Shown here piece by piece: positions 39,099-47,745 of a DNA stretch of 64,000 nucleotides; the stretch's first letter is position 1, and each line of letters starts with the position of its first letter. The notes beneath the pieces were generated by a model, which worked only from the letters and a program-made list of their open reading frames with translations, made no database searches and was not told the DNA's origin. The translations under genes were made by a program, and so were the position numbers. Source of the DNA: Opitutaceae bacterium (lineage in GTDB: Bacteria > Verrucomicrobiota > Verrucomicrobiia > Opitutales > Opitutaceae); contig JAIXWY010000011.1 of the NCBI GenBank assembly GCA_027490995.1, forward strand, positions 682,001 to 746,000. The letters are read 5' to 3'.

Positions 39099-39865
39099 CG
39101 CTCGAGGAGGCGGCGGCTGGCGCGCGCCCCGGAGCAGGCGATGGCTTCGAGCCAAAGCACACCCAGACCGACCGGCACGTTCCGACGCTCGGGCCGGACA
39201 CGCAGATGAAGTGAGTGGTCCGTCGGCGAGGCTTCGAGCCACCCCCAACCGTTGGGAACGTCACCGGCGTCGATGATGCCCGGCGCCGTCACGAGATACA
39301 GGTGATCAGCCACGCTATACCGATGCAGTCGTGCGAACTTCACCCGGTGAATCAAGCGCCGCTGCAGGCTCTGCACTTCCCTCTCCAGACGCTCAAGAGT
39401 CGCGTGGCGAAGTCCCCGCAGGTCCACGTCGTCCCACTCTGGAAACAGACCTACGCCTCGCCGCAAGTCGGGCCGATGTCCGCCAATCGTCTCCCGCAGG
39501 GTCCGCAACCGATCGGCCAAGGCCAGCGCCGTCCGACGCACCTCCGGCTCATCCGCTTCATCCCGCAGGAAGTCTGCCCGCGATTGCTTGCACTCAAAGA
39601 TCGCGACCGTCCCTGCGCCCGTCGAAAGGCCCCGCGTCGCGGCCACCACGTCCGCGCGGTAGGGACTGCGCGGGACGCGCACCTCGCAGGCCGCGATCAC
39701 AAGGTCGCGCTCCCGTGCCCAGGACAATGCCTGCAGCTTCAGCGCCCGATGGCCGCGGGACTCGCCGCACGGGGAGCCAGTGTCCCGGCGGCACGTTGAC
39801 TCGAGCACTCCCGGATCAGCCACCTTGCTCACCACAGTCGGCCCGTGGCCCCCAGTTGATGACAC
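39095..39865 (-). CDS. MmcB-like PD-(D/E)XK nuclease-fold protein
   Basis: 256 residues from GTG 39865; the real start may be inside, since the first 35 residues are low in structure. The core pattern RADVVAATRG then AIFECKQSRADF gives Asp72, Glu91 and Lys93 in the spacing of a PD-(D/E)XK nuclease, and the ECKxSRADF wording matches MmcB-family DNA repair proteins. A later ADHLYLVTAPGIID block, with DVPNGWGWLEAS, is also in keeping. It lies behind lexA on the same strand (145-base gap), so SOS control is plausible. Its stop overlaps the asparaginase stop. Confidence 0.65.
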   Translation of the reverse strand: MSSTGGHGPTVVSKVADPGVLESTCRRDTGSPCGESRGHRALKLQALSWARERDLVIAACEVRVPRSPYRADVVAATRGLSTGAGTVAIFECKQSRADFLRDEADEPEVRRTALALADRLRTLRETIGGHRPDLRRGVGLFPEWDDVDLRGLRHATLERLEREVQSLQRRLIHRVKFARLHRYSVADHLYLVTAPGIIDAGDVPNGWGWLEASPTDHSLHLRVRPERRNVPVGLGVLWLEAIACSGARASRRLLER

Positions 39866-40010
39866 TGGGGGACCGCCGCCCCCATGCAGATTTGCGCCAC
39901 GGGACTCCCCGGTCGATCGCTGCCTTCACGGCGGGAATCGTGGAGGCCCGGCGTGTGAGATGGAGTCCGGGCACCCGCGGTCTCCGTGAAACCATGGCGG
40001 GATCCGTGAT

Positions 40011-40634
40011 TCAGCGCGATCCCCGCCGCAAGAGGCCGACCAGCACCCCTTGCGCCTCAAGTTGCTCCGCCGGGATCAGGTCTGGGTACGCTGGGTTCTC
40101 AGCACGAAGAATCGCCCGCCCATCGACCCGCTCAAACCGCTTCAGCGTCGTCGCCCCGTCAATCAGGGCCGCCACGATCTCCCCCGGGCGAGGTTCACGG
40201 CTCTCGAACAATCCAATGTCACCCGGACAAATGTGCGCTCCGATCATCGAGTCGCCCTTGATCTCAAGCGCCCAGACCCGAGACCGGGCGGCATGCGTGA
40301 TCCCAAACACCGACGGATCCACGCCCACGCAGCCCAGCGAGTCCTGAGCCTCTGCCGACGGCAAGCCCGCCGGAATACTGCCGAAGATCGCGACGTCGAT
40401 CAGTGCCTGCACCTCGCGCGCGCGGCGCCCCCATGAGCCGTCAGCGAGCTGCTCAATCGCCCCCTTGGCCGCCAACGCCCTGAGGTGCCGAACAACGGAG
40501 GTCTGCGAACCAAAACCAAAACGCCGCTGAATCAGCCGCGTCGAAGGCGGCACGACATGGACCCGCTGGTACTCGCTGATGAAGCCGAGGATCTCCTCCT
40601 CGCGTAGGGAAAGCGCTCTGTTCATTTGAACCAT
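40011..40634 (-). CDS. lexA: LexA-like SOS repressor
   Basis: 207 residues from ATG 40634; an internal ATG at codon 4 (40625) is equally possible. An N-terminal winged helix (about 8-70, PPSTRLIQRRFGFGSQTSVVRHL) precedes an S24 peptidase domain. Self-cleavage would fall at Ala89-Gly90 (SIPAGLP), with Ser129 in KGDSMIG and Lys165 in TTLKRF as the catalytic dyad. It represses DNA-damage genes until RecA* triggers cleavage. Two identical-type inverted repeats cover its start, so it is surely autoregulated. The wing and length are typical of LexA rather than of a phage repressor. Confidence 0.9.
   Translation of the reverse strand: MVQMNRALSLREEEILGFISEYQRVHVVPPSTRLIQRRFGFGSQTSVVRHLRALAAKGAIEQLADGSWGRRAREVQALIDVAIFGSIPAGLPSAEAQDSLGCVGVDPSVFGITHAARSRVWALEIKGDSMIGAHICPGDIGLFESREPRPGEIVAALIDGATTLKRFERVDGRAILRAENPAYPDLIPAEQLEAQGVLVGLLRRGSR
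40620..40631. promoter_or_regulatory. LexA operator, proximal
   Basis: GTTCATTTGAAC, a perfect GTTCA-N2-TGAAC palindrome overlapping codons 2-5 of lexA. With the flanking T it reads TGTTC-N4-GAAC, the motif form I recall for verrucomicrobial LexA. Confidence 0.75.
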
Positions 40635-40635
40635 G

Positions 40636-40647
40636 GTTCACTTGAAC
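40636..40647. promoter_or_regulatory. LexA operator, distal
   Basis: GTTCACTTGAAC, the same palindrome with one central base changed, just upstream of the lexA ATG. Its centre is 16 bases from that of the proximal copy, so two dimers could sit on nearly the same DNA region. Confidence 0.8.
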
Positions 40648-40822
40648 ACACCCTCTAATCCCCCGCAAGTCTGATTCCTTTTTAACTGATTTAGAGATCC
40701 TTACAAAGCTTTAGCAGGTCTAACTCTTCGCGCAGGATGGGGTCTGGGCCTGCTCCGGGTGACGCTCCCGCCGGTGACTCGTGCCTCCGGGCGAAGGGAT
40801 CGCCGCTCGAACTCCGGCCCGC

Positions 40823-41914
40823 TCAGGAACGCGGTTGTCCCGTACTGGGAGAGGTCGACGACTCGGCGGCGGACTCCGAAGCGTGTGGCACTGCGCCATG
40901 GTGGGGATCACGCGCGTAGTGCTCGCGCAGGAGATCTCGACCGAAGTCACGTTCCGCGTCCCGCCACACCGCATGCACGTGGTTCGCGTTGTTCTGGGTG
41001 TTATCGTACTCGATCAAGAACGTTGGCCCCTGCACGCGGTAGTAGTGGCCCACCCCAGGTTCGAGGCCTCCGGCCCACGCAAAGTGAACGACACCCCATC
41101 CGGCCGCAGTGATGCGATCGAGGTCCGTCTGGGCGACGTCGGGCCGGTGACGGAAGACGTAGGCACGGACGATCTGCTTGAGTACGCGCTGCTGCGCTTC
41201 GGTCATCGCCGAAGCGGGCAGGCCCTCCGGCGCCGCCAGCGTGATTTGGCGCTGGTTAGTGGTGAGGATATCCGCCGGAGCCTTGATCGGAAGGATCGCA
41301 CGCGTGCGTTGTTCGGACGTGAGTGCACGGACCAGTTCACGGCCGAGATCCTCCAACTCGCCGAGCGCGCGGAGACCCTTGCGTGGACCAGACCGGACTT
41401 CGGCGGGGTTGGCTCCGAAGAACGAGGGCGTCGTCGCGATCGCCTGACCCGCCACCAGCGTGAAGTTGACCGAGAGATGGTGCCCCTCCACCCGCCACCC
41501 CCACTCCCCATGCTCCGAGGGCTCACCGAAAAGGGTCACGGTGTAGAGCCCGGCATCGCGGTGGGAACGTCCCTCGATCTCGAAGAGCACCTGCTCAAGA
41601 CTCATGATGGCCTCGGCCTGCTCCCAGCCGCGCTCGCTCAGGCCGGCCCGGAGCAACGCGATGGCTCGCTCCCGCTGCAGCGGACTCAGGTCCTTGAAGC
41701 GAAGCCCGTTCCTCTCCCGTGGAACGTAGTGCCAATTCTCGCGTTCGGCGTCCGCCAGTCGGTACACCACGCGCTTCCTCTCCGCGGCATCGAGCGACCC
41801 GAGGAAGGCGAGCGCGGCCTCCGTGAGGTCCTTGGCCGCCGAATGCGCGCCGAGGATTGAACCCGTCATCACCATCAGGCCCAGATGCAGGAGAAGCCGT
41901 AGGGACCGAACCAT
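40823..41914 (-). CDS. DUF3500 family exported protein
   Basis: 363 residues with a signal peptide (about 1-26, hydrophobic LLLHLGLMVMTGSILG). The body matches DUF3500: WHYVPRERNGLRF near residue 62, GWRVEGHHLSVNFTLV, and the C-terminal signature FLIEYDNTQNNANHVHAVWRD then DFGRDLLREHY. The His-rich conserved positions suggest a metal or ligand site, but the biochemical role of the family is not known to me. It lies upstream of lexA on the same strand, separated by 190 bases, and divergent from the antiporter. Confidence 0.85.
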   Translation of the reverse strand: MVRSLRLLLHLGLMVMTGSILGAHSAAKDLTEAALAFLGSLDAAERKRVVYRLADAERENWHYVPRERNGLRFKDLSPLQRERAIALLRAGLSERGWEQAEAIMSLEQVLFEIEGRSHRDAGLYTVTLFGEPSEHGEWGWRVEGHHLSVNFTLVAGQAIATTPSFFGANPAEVRSGPRKGLRALGELEDLGRELVRALTSEQRTRAILPIKAPADILTTNQRQITLAAPEGLPASAMTEAQQRVLKQIVRAYVFRHRPDVAQTDLDRITAAGWGVVHFAWAGGLEPGVGHYYRVQGPTFLIEYDNTQNNANHVHAVWRDAERDFGRDLLREHYARDPHHGAVPHASESAAESSTSPSTGQPRS

Positions 41915-42027
41915 GTCAGCACGCTAAGACCATCCGAACCTGCGGTACAATCCCGGACGAGTTTGGCCCAACTTTTCCGAACTCCGAGTTGAGTTTCCGG
42001 TAATGCGGCGATTCACTCCGCGCGCGC

Positions 42028-44370
42028 ATGGACGGGATCAGCTTTATCCAAGATCTCGCGGTGGTGCTTCTCGCCGCGGCGGTGGCCGGTTCGATCTGTC
42101 GGCGGATCGGCCTCTCGGTGATCGTGGGCTACCTCATCGCCGGCATGATCGTGGGACCGTACACGCCGCCGTTCTCGCTCGTGCTGGATGTCGCGCGGAT
42201 CGAGACGCTCTCTCAGATCGGCTTGATCTTTCTGATGTTCGCGATCGGCCTCGGCCTCAGTCTTTCCCGACTGCGCTTGATGGGGGCGACCACCTTCATC
42301 GCCACCGGCCTGGGCGCGTTTTTTGTCCTCAACCTCACGCAACTACTCGGGTTCTCCCTCGGGTGGACGGCGCAACAGAGCCTCTTCACCGCGGCCATGC
42401 TCATGGTCTCGAGCTCGGCGGTGATTTCGAAGGTGGTGCACGAGCTCAAGCTTGAGCACGAGCGGCCGGGCCAACTGGCGCTCACCATCACGGTGCTGGA
42501 GGACGTCGTGGCCGTGGTGCTGCTTGCGATTCTCGGATCGATCTCAGCGGGTTCAGGGCAGCCAGCGGGAGGACTGGTGGGCCTACTGGGCAGCCTCAGT
42601 GCCTTTGTCGTCCTGCTGGTCATGGCTGGACTTTTCCTCGTACCGCGGCTGCTGCGCCGTCTGGAGGCACGCGCCGATCCGGAACTGCAGACCATCGCAG
42701 TCGCAGGCGTCCTGCTGCTGATGGCCTTGCTGGCGGTTCGCGCGGGATACTCCCTCGCCCTTGGCGCGTTCCTCTTGGGTGCCATCGTCGCAGAGATGCC
42801 GCAAAGCCGGACCATCGGCCGGGCCTTCACCGGGCTGCGCGACATCTTCAGCAGCGTCTTCTTTGTCTCCATCGGGATGATGATCGACGTGCGCATGCTC
42901 GCGGATGTTTGGGCCTGGATCCTGGGCCTAGGGATCTTCACCTTGCTCTCGCGTACGCTGGCCACGGCCTCCGCGCTGACCCTCGTCGGGACTCCGCATC
43001 GCGAGGCCCTGCGCGCGGGGCTTGCGCTCACCCCGCTGGGCGAATTCACGTTCGTGATTGCGCAACTGGGCGTGGCATCGGCCGTGATGCCCAAGGCTTT
43101 CTATCCGGTCGCCGTCGGGGTGTCGCTCCTGACGGTGATCCTCTCGCCGATGCTGAACCGGCATGCGAACGGCCTGCTTGCGTGGGTCGAGCGAGTCGAA
43201 CCGCACTGGTTGACCCGTCTGCTCAACACCTACCGGGACTGGCTGCACCAACTAAGCTCGGTCCGCGGAGGTCAGTGGTGGCAACTCAGTAAGCGACGAC
43301 TCATTCAGATCGGACTGGAGGCTCTCTTCGTCACGGGGCTGCTGATTTTCTCCGAACGACTCCTCGCAGAGGTCCAGGCGGCTGGATGGTTACGGGACTT
43401 CGCCCCGGGCCAGGTGGTGCTCGTGTTCTGGATCGGGATGGGGCTCGTGGTAGTGGTGCCCCTCATCGCGATCTGGCGGAACGTTGCAGCGGTCGGGATG
43501 ATTTTTTCCGAGGAGGCATCCCGACACACGCGGTTGCCGGGTCAGGTCATCGACGCAGCCATTAAAGTGATCAGCGCGCTCGCGATGGCCTCGTGGCTAG
43601 CCCGCATTCTCCCCACCGACAGTCTGCCCCGCTGGGCGTGGCTGATCATCGCGGTGATCCTCGCCGTCGCCGTCGCGGTGTTCTCCCGTCGCATGATCTA
43701 CTGGCACAGCCGATGGGAGGAATCGCTCAGCGATGTCTTCCGCCCGCAGACGTCGGTGGAGGCGGGCGGCGCCGGCGAGGCTGCAACGCGGGCCAAGCCG
43801 TCGTGGCTAGCCACCCCCAGCGATTGGAACATCAACGTGCAGGAGTGCGTGCTGCCGGAGGGCGCGGCTTGCGGCGGACGCTCCATCGCGGACCTCCGGA
43901 TCCGATCCCGCTTCGGTTGCTCGATCATGGAGATCCATCGGCATGGATCGACCCTGATCGCGCCGGAGCCCAACCAAGTTCTCTACGGCGGCGACCGCCT
44001 GCTGCTCCTCGGCACACGCGAGCAAATCGAGCGCGCCCGGGAAGCCTTGACCGCGCTTACGCCTCCGACGACCACGCCCGCCTTCGACGAGGCGCGCCTT
44101 GAGACGCTGCCTGTCCCGGCCGGGAGCCACGTGGGAAAGACCCTAGCCGAGCTCCGCATCCATCGCCACGCCGGCGTGCTCATCGCCGGACACGGCCGCC
44201 TCGGACGGCGGCGCATTAATCCGCCTGCCGACCAGACGCTGGAGGTGGGCGACGAACTGCTCGTGCTCGGCGGCCCCCGGCAGATCCGTGAATTCAAGCA
44301 CTGGCTTCAGGCCAGACCAGATGCGGGCACGCCGGGCGCCCCGGAGCCGTCTGCTCCGGCGTCGCCCTAG
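42028..44370 (+). CDS. CPA2 cation/proton antiporter with two C-terminal RCK_C domains
   Basis: 780 residues. The first ~375 residues are a KefB/Na+-H+ exchanger membrane domain of about twelve helices (GYLIAGMIVGPYTPPF, LMVSSSAVISKV, LGAFLLGAIVAEMPQS, TPLGEFTFVIAQLG). A second membrane block with about four helices follows (430-560). Two RCK_C (TrkA-C) domains end the chain, about 590-680 and 690-765 (DRLLLLGTREQIE and DELLVLGGPRQIRE). No Rossmann RCK_N domain is seen. The likely role is K+ or Na+ efflux against protons with ligand control. The stop is one base from that of pgl on the other strand. Confidence 0.9.
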   Translation: MDGISFIQDLAVVLLAAAVAGSICRRIGLSVIVGYLIAGMIVGPYTPPFSLVLDVARIETLSQIGLIFLMFAIGLGLSLSRLRLMGATTFIATGLGAFFVLNLTQLLGFSLGWTAQQSLFTAAMLMVSSSAVISKVVHELKLEHERPGQLALTITVLEDVVAVVLLAILGSISAGSGQPAGGLVGLLGSLSAFVVLLVMAGLFLVPRLLRRLEARADPELQTIAVAGVLLLMALLAVRAGYSLALGAFLLGAIVAEMPQSRTIGRAFTGLRDIFSSVFFVSIGMMIDVRMLADVWAWILGLGIFTLLSRTLATASALTLVGTPHREALRAGLALTPLGEFTFVIAQLGVASAVMPKAFYPVAVGVSLLTVILSPMLNRHANGLLAWVERVEPHWLTRLLNTYRDWLHQLSSVRGGQWWQLSKRRLIQIGLEALFVTGLLIFSERLLAEVQAAGWLRDFAPGQVVLVFWIGMGLVVVVPLIAIWRNVAAVGMIFSEEASRHTRLPGQVIDAAIKVISALAMASWLARILPTDSLPRWAWLIIAVILAVAVAVFSRRMIYWHSRWEESLSDVFRPQTSVEAGGAGEAATRAKPSWLATPSDWNINVQECVLPEGAACGGRSIADLRIRSRFGCSIMEIHRHGSTLIAPEPNQVLYGGDRLLLLGTREQIERAREALTALTPPTTTPAFDEARLETLPVPAGSHVGKTLAELRIHRHAGVLIAGHGRLGRRRINPPADQTLEVGDELLVLGGPRQIREFKHWLQARPDAGTPGAPEPSAPASP

Positions 44371-44371
44371 C

Positions 44372-45100
44372 CTAGAGCCGGGCCGCGGCCGCCTCGTCAA
44401 CGAGCCAAGTGACGCGATCGGAAACCGTCGCGAGAATCTTGGCGGGCACCTGACTCCATTCCTCGTTGCCACGAAGCACGCGTCGCAGGGCCTCGGCTTT
44501 GCCTGACCCGAGAACCATCACCACAATCGAACCGCAGGTCCGCAGGCCGGTCGGAGTGATCGTGAGCCGCCAGCCCTTGGCTCCGGCGTCCACGGCAGCG
44601 AAAGGCAGGCCGCCATCATCGACGAGAAGCGGCGTGCCCGGGAAGAACGACGCCGTGTGCCCATCGTCGCCCAGACCGAGCATGCAAACGTCATAAGCGG
44701 CACCCGGACCCGCGAGAATCATCCACGTGCGTCGGTACGCCTCCGCGGCCGCGGAGGGCTCGTAGGCCACGACCCACGGATGCCGGTGCTCGCGCGGCAC
44801 GCCGAGCGGCGTGAGCAAAAGACGCTCGGCGTTGCCGAAGTTGCTCTGAGCGTCATTGAGCGGCACCATGCGCTCGTCGCTCACGGTGAAATGCGTCTCC
44901 GCGACAAGCGCGGGCGGTAGCACGCCCGGCTGGGCGGCCCAGCGACACCAATCCTGCGGCGTCTGGCCGCCGCTGAGAGCCCACGTGAAATGCCGGGAGG
45001 CCCGGCGCTGCCGTTGGGCCTCCGCCAGGGCGACAACCTGGGCAAAGAGCGCCTCGCGGGGCGCAATCACCAAGCGACCGTACTCCGTTGCAGTGTCCAT
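44372..45100 (-). CDS. pgl: 6-phosphogluconolactonase
   Basis: 242 residues from ATG 45100; a GTG at 45127 is possible but would reach to within 5 bases of the opcA stop. Family motifs: ALSGGQTP, DERMVPLNDAQSNF and LGLGDDGHTASFFPGTP. It hydrolyses 6-phosphogluconolactone in the cytosol, the second oxidative pentose phosphate step. It is the third gene of zwf-opcA-pgl on one strand, so the operon carries the substrate from Zwf to Pgl. Confidence 0.95.
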   Translation of the reverse strand: MDTATEYGRLVIAPREALFAQVVALAEAQRQRRASRHFTWALSGGQTPQDWCRWAAQPGVLPPALVAETHFTVSDERMVPLNDAQSNFGNAERLLLTPLGVPREHRHPWVVAYEPSAAAEAYRRTWMILAGPGAAYDVCMLGLGDDGHTASFFPGTPLLVDDGGLPFAAVDAGAKGWRLTITPTGLRTCGSIVVMVLGSGKAEALRRVLRGNEEWSQVPAKILATVSDRVTWLVDEAAAARL

Positions 45101-45132
45101 GGAAATCGTTCGGTGCGCAGTGCGCACGCGAA

Positions 45133-46116
45133 TCAGAAGAACATCGCCTCCGCGAGAGCCACGTCTGGCGGCAGCAGGCTGACCATGGTCGGCAAGGCAA
45201 TGGTCCCTCCCCCCAGCGTGGCCGAGAAGCTCCCCTGCCCCGAGTGCAAATCACCCTGCCAACGGAAGCGCTGTGTCTCGCGGTAGCAGAACTCGAGAGC
45301 TAGGCCGCGTCCCTCTCCACGCTCCACGAGCCGCACGGTGCCACGCACGCGCTCGCTCGTTGCACCGCAGGCCACCAAACGCTCCGCCGCCCACCGCCGC
45401 AACGCCTCCCCCTCCGCCTGAAGGGCCGGATGCGCCTCGACAAAAAAGGAGTCCAACCCTTCGACGAGCGTCGCCGGCGACGTCCCAGCGAGAAACTGCC
45501 CAATCGACTGCCGGATTGGCAGCAAGCGCGCCATCGCCAGATCGCGCACGGCATCCGGACGCGGCCAAGGGTGCGTGAGCGCATCTTGCGGCACCAATGC
45601 CGAATCGAGGATGAAGCGGCGGGAACTGCGCAAGAGGTACTGATAGTCGGCCAGCTTCGAGCTAAAGGTAAACCGATGCGCCCAGTAATAGAGCGGCAGG
45701 TCCGCCGAGAGGCAGATCGACACCGCATTCTCAAGATACGCCCGCGCCGCGCGGGGATAGCTCAACGCCACAAACTCCACGCAACGCGTGTCGCCTTTGG
45801 ACCGGCCAAGGAAGCACTCGCCGTAGATCTTCGCCCGCAATCCTTTCGCGCCCGCATCGTCGCGCAGGGGACACAGGATCACCACGCGACACGGGTAACG
45901 CCGGGCAAAGTGCAGCGCCGTCTCAAACTGCGCACACCCGTCCTCCGGCGTCGTTCCGAACCCGAGATGGAGAACCAGGTTGAGCTGCGTCGCGCGGACA
46001 TCCTCCGCCGCTCCCACGGCCTCACTCGACTCGCGCGCCCACAACTGGGCAAGGCCGCGCGTGATGGCATCGGGTGCAACTTCTACCCCAGGGAGGGCGT
46101 CAAAAACAGCAGACAT
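45133..46116 (-). CDS. opcA: Glucose-6-phosphate dehydrogenase assembly protein OpcA
   Basis: 327 residues from ATG 46116; the frame continues upstream into zwf without sense. Typical OpcA segments are VRATQLNLVLHL, CRVVILCPLRDD, YGECFLGRS, the central LPLYYWAHRF and RRFILDSALV. OpcA is described from cyanobacteria and actinobacteria as an activator of Zwf. It lies between zwf and pgl, 28 and 32 bases away, which fits that role here. It shows no enzyme motif. Confidence 0.9.
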   Translation of the reverse strand: MSAVFDALPGVEVAPDAITRGLAQLWARESSEAVGAAEDVRATQLNLVLHLGFGTTPEDGCAQFETALHFARRYPCRVVILCPLRDDAGAKGLRAKIYGECFLGRSKGDTRCVEFVALSYPRAARAYLENAVSICLSADLPLYYWAHRFTFSSKLADYQYLLRSSRRFILDSALVPQDALTHPWPRPDAVRDLAMARLLPIRQSIGQFLAGTSPATLVEGLDSFFVEAHPALQAEGEALRRWAAERLVACGATSERVRGTVRLVERGEGRGLALEFCYRETQRFRWQGDLHSGQGSFSATLGGGTIALPTMVSLLPPDVALAEAMFF

Positions 46117-46144
46117 GGCGGAGCCGATGGATTCGGTTTCCGGC

Positions 46145-47686
46145 TCAGGGTTTCCGCCAATGGTGATGCGGGCGGAGCATGAGCGCATCCCCCAAGGCCG
46201 GCCCCCACGACCCCGCGGCGTAGGCATCCATCCCGTCGCGTCCCGCCGCCGCCCAAGCGTCCAACACCGGGGTGTAGAGTTTCCACGAGGTTTCCGCCTC
46301 GTCCCCGCGAATAAACAGGGTGCCATCGCCAATCATCGCATCCAGCACGAGGCGTTCGTAGGCCTCCGGGGTGTTCGAACCGTAGGTCGCACTATAACGG
46401 AAATTCATCTTCACCGGTTGGGTCCGCGTTTCCAGACCGGGGACTTTCCCGTTGAGCACGAGGTTCAGTCCTTCGTCCGGCTGGATCTGGAAGGCGAGCG
46501 TGTTCGGGGCGAGGTTGAAGCGGTCGCCCTCGGCAAAGAGCGTCCCCGGGGGGCGCTTGAACTGGATCGCGATCTCGGTCACTCGGCGCGCCATGCGCTT
46601 GCCGGAACGCAGGTAGAAGGGCACGCCCTGCCAGCGCCAATTGTTAATCGAGAGGCGAATCGCCGCGTAGGTTTCGGTGGCCGAGGCCGGCGCGATCCCT
46701 TCCTCTTCAAGGTAGCCACGGGCCGGGCGACCGCCGAGCAGGCCGGAGGCATACTGCGCGCGCGCGACATCACCGTCGCGCCCAAGCCGCAGGGGCTGGA
46801 TCGCCTTCAGCACCTTCACTTTCTCATCGCGCACCGCTTCTGCATCCAGCGAACCCGGCGGCTCCATCGCGGTCAGCGCTAGGAGCTGCATGGTGTGATT
46901 CTGGATCATGTCCCGCAGCGCACCGCTCTGCTCGTAATACCCGCCGCGCGAACCGACTCCTACCTCCTCCGCGACGGTGATCTGCACGCTGTCGATGAAA
47001 TTGCGGTTCCACAGGGGCTCGAAGATGGCGTTGGCAAACCGCTGCACCAGGAGGTCCTGCACGGTCTCCTTCCCCAAGTAATGATCGATTCGATACACTT
47101 GGTGCTCCTCGAAAACCGAGCGAATGACGCGATTCAGCTCCATCGCCGACGTCAGGTCGCGGCCGAACGGCTTTTCGATCACGACTTTGGCGTGGTGGGA
47201 CTTGCCCAAATGACGGGCGGCAAGGCCACTCGCCCCGAGATTTCGCAACACGGAGTCAAAGACGGAGGGTGGCGTCGAAATGTAGAACAGCGGCTGCACT
47301 TCGCGCCCCAGCCGGCGCTCAATGTCATCCAGCTGCTTCGCTAACCGATCGAAAGCGGATCGATCGTCGTAGGCTCCCGCAACGTAGGTCGTACGGGAGA
47401 CCACCCGACCCCAGATTTCAGGGTTCATCTCCCGCCGGGAGAACTCCTTCACCGCCTGCCCCGCTAGGGTGCGAAATTCGTCGTCCGGGATCGGCTTGCG
47501 GCCATACCCGATCAGGTGGAAATCGGCCGGGAGCAGGTTATCGACCGCTAGATTGTAGACCGCAGGAATCAGCTTCCGCATGGTCAGGTCACCCGAAGCC
47601 CCAAAAATCACCACCGCGGTCGGCGGAGCGCCCCGGTGCTTGCTCAAACCCTGCAGGAAGGGATGTCGCGGAAGGTTTTCGGCCAT
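46145..47686 (-). CDS. zwf: Glucose-6-phosphate 1-dehydrogenase
   Basis: 513 residues from ATG 47686; a GTG at 47713 would add nine residues. The NADP-binding motif FGASGDLTMRKL lies at about 28-39. The active-site signature YRIDHYLGKETVQ and the C-terminal YERLVLDAMIGDGTLF block are intact. It oxidises glucose-6-phosphate to 6-phosphogluconolactone and supplies NADPH. As the first gene of zwf-opcA-pgl it probably depends on OpcA, as in cyanobacteria (inference). Confidence 0.97.
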   Translation of the reverse strand: MAENLPRHPFLQGLSKHRGAPPTAVVIFGASGDLTMRKLIPAVYNLAVDNLLPADFHLIGYGRKPIPDDEFRTLAGQAVKEFSRREMNPEIWGRVVSRTTYVAGAYDDRSAFDRLAKQLDDIERRLGREVQPLFYISTPPSVFDSVLRNLGASGLAARHLGKSHHAKVVIEKPFGRDLTSAMELNRVIRSVFEEHQVYRIDHYLGKETVQDLLVQRFANAIFEPLWNRNFIDSVQITVAEEVGVGSRGGYYEQSGALRDMIQNHTMQLLALTAMEPPGSLDAEAVRDEKVKVLKAIQPLRLGRDGDVARAQYASGLLGGRPARGYLEEEGIAPASATETYAAIRLSINNWRWQGVPFYLRSGKRMARRVTEIAIQFKRPPGTLFAEGDRFNLAPNTLAFQIQPDEGLNLVLNGKVPGLETRTQPVKMNFRYSATYGSNTPEAYERLVLDAMIGDGTLFIRGDEAETSWKLYTPVLDAWAAAGRDGMDAYAAGSWGPALGDALMLRPHHHWRKP

Positions 47687-47745
47687 GGAGAACCGAAGTT
47701 TTTCGATCGGCACCGGATCCGAGGCAAGCGTTTGTTTCCCCGCAC

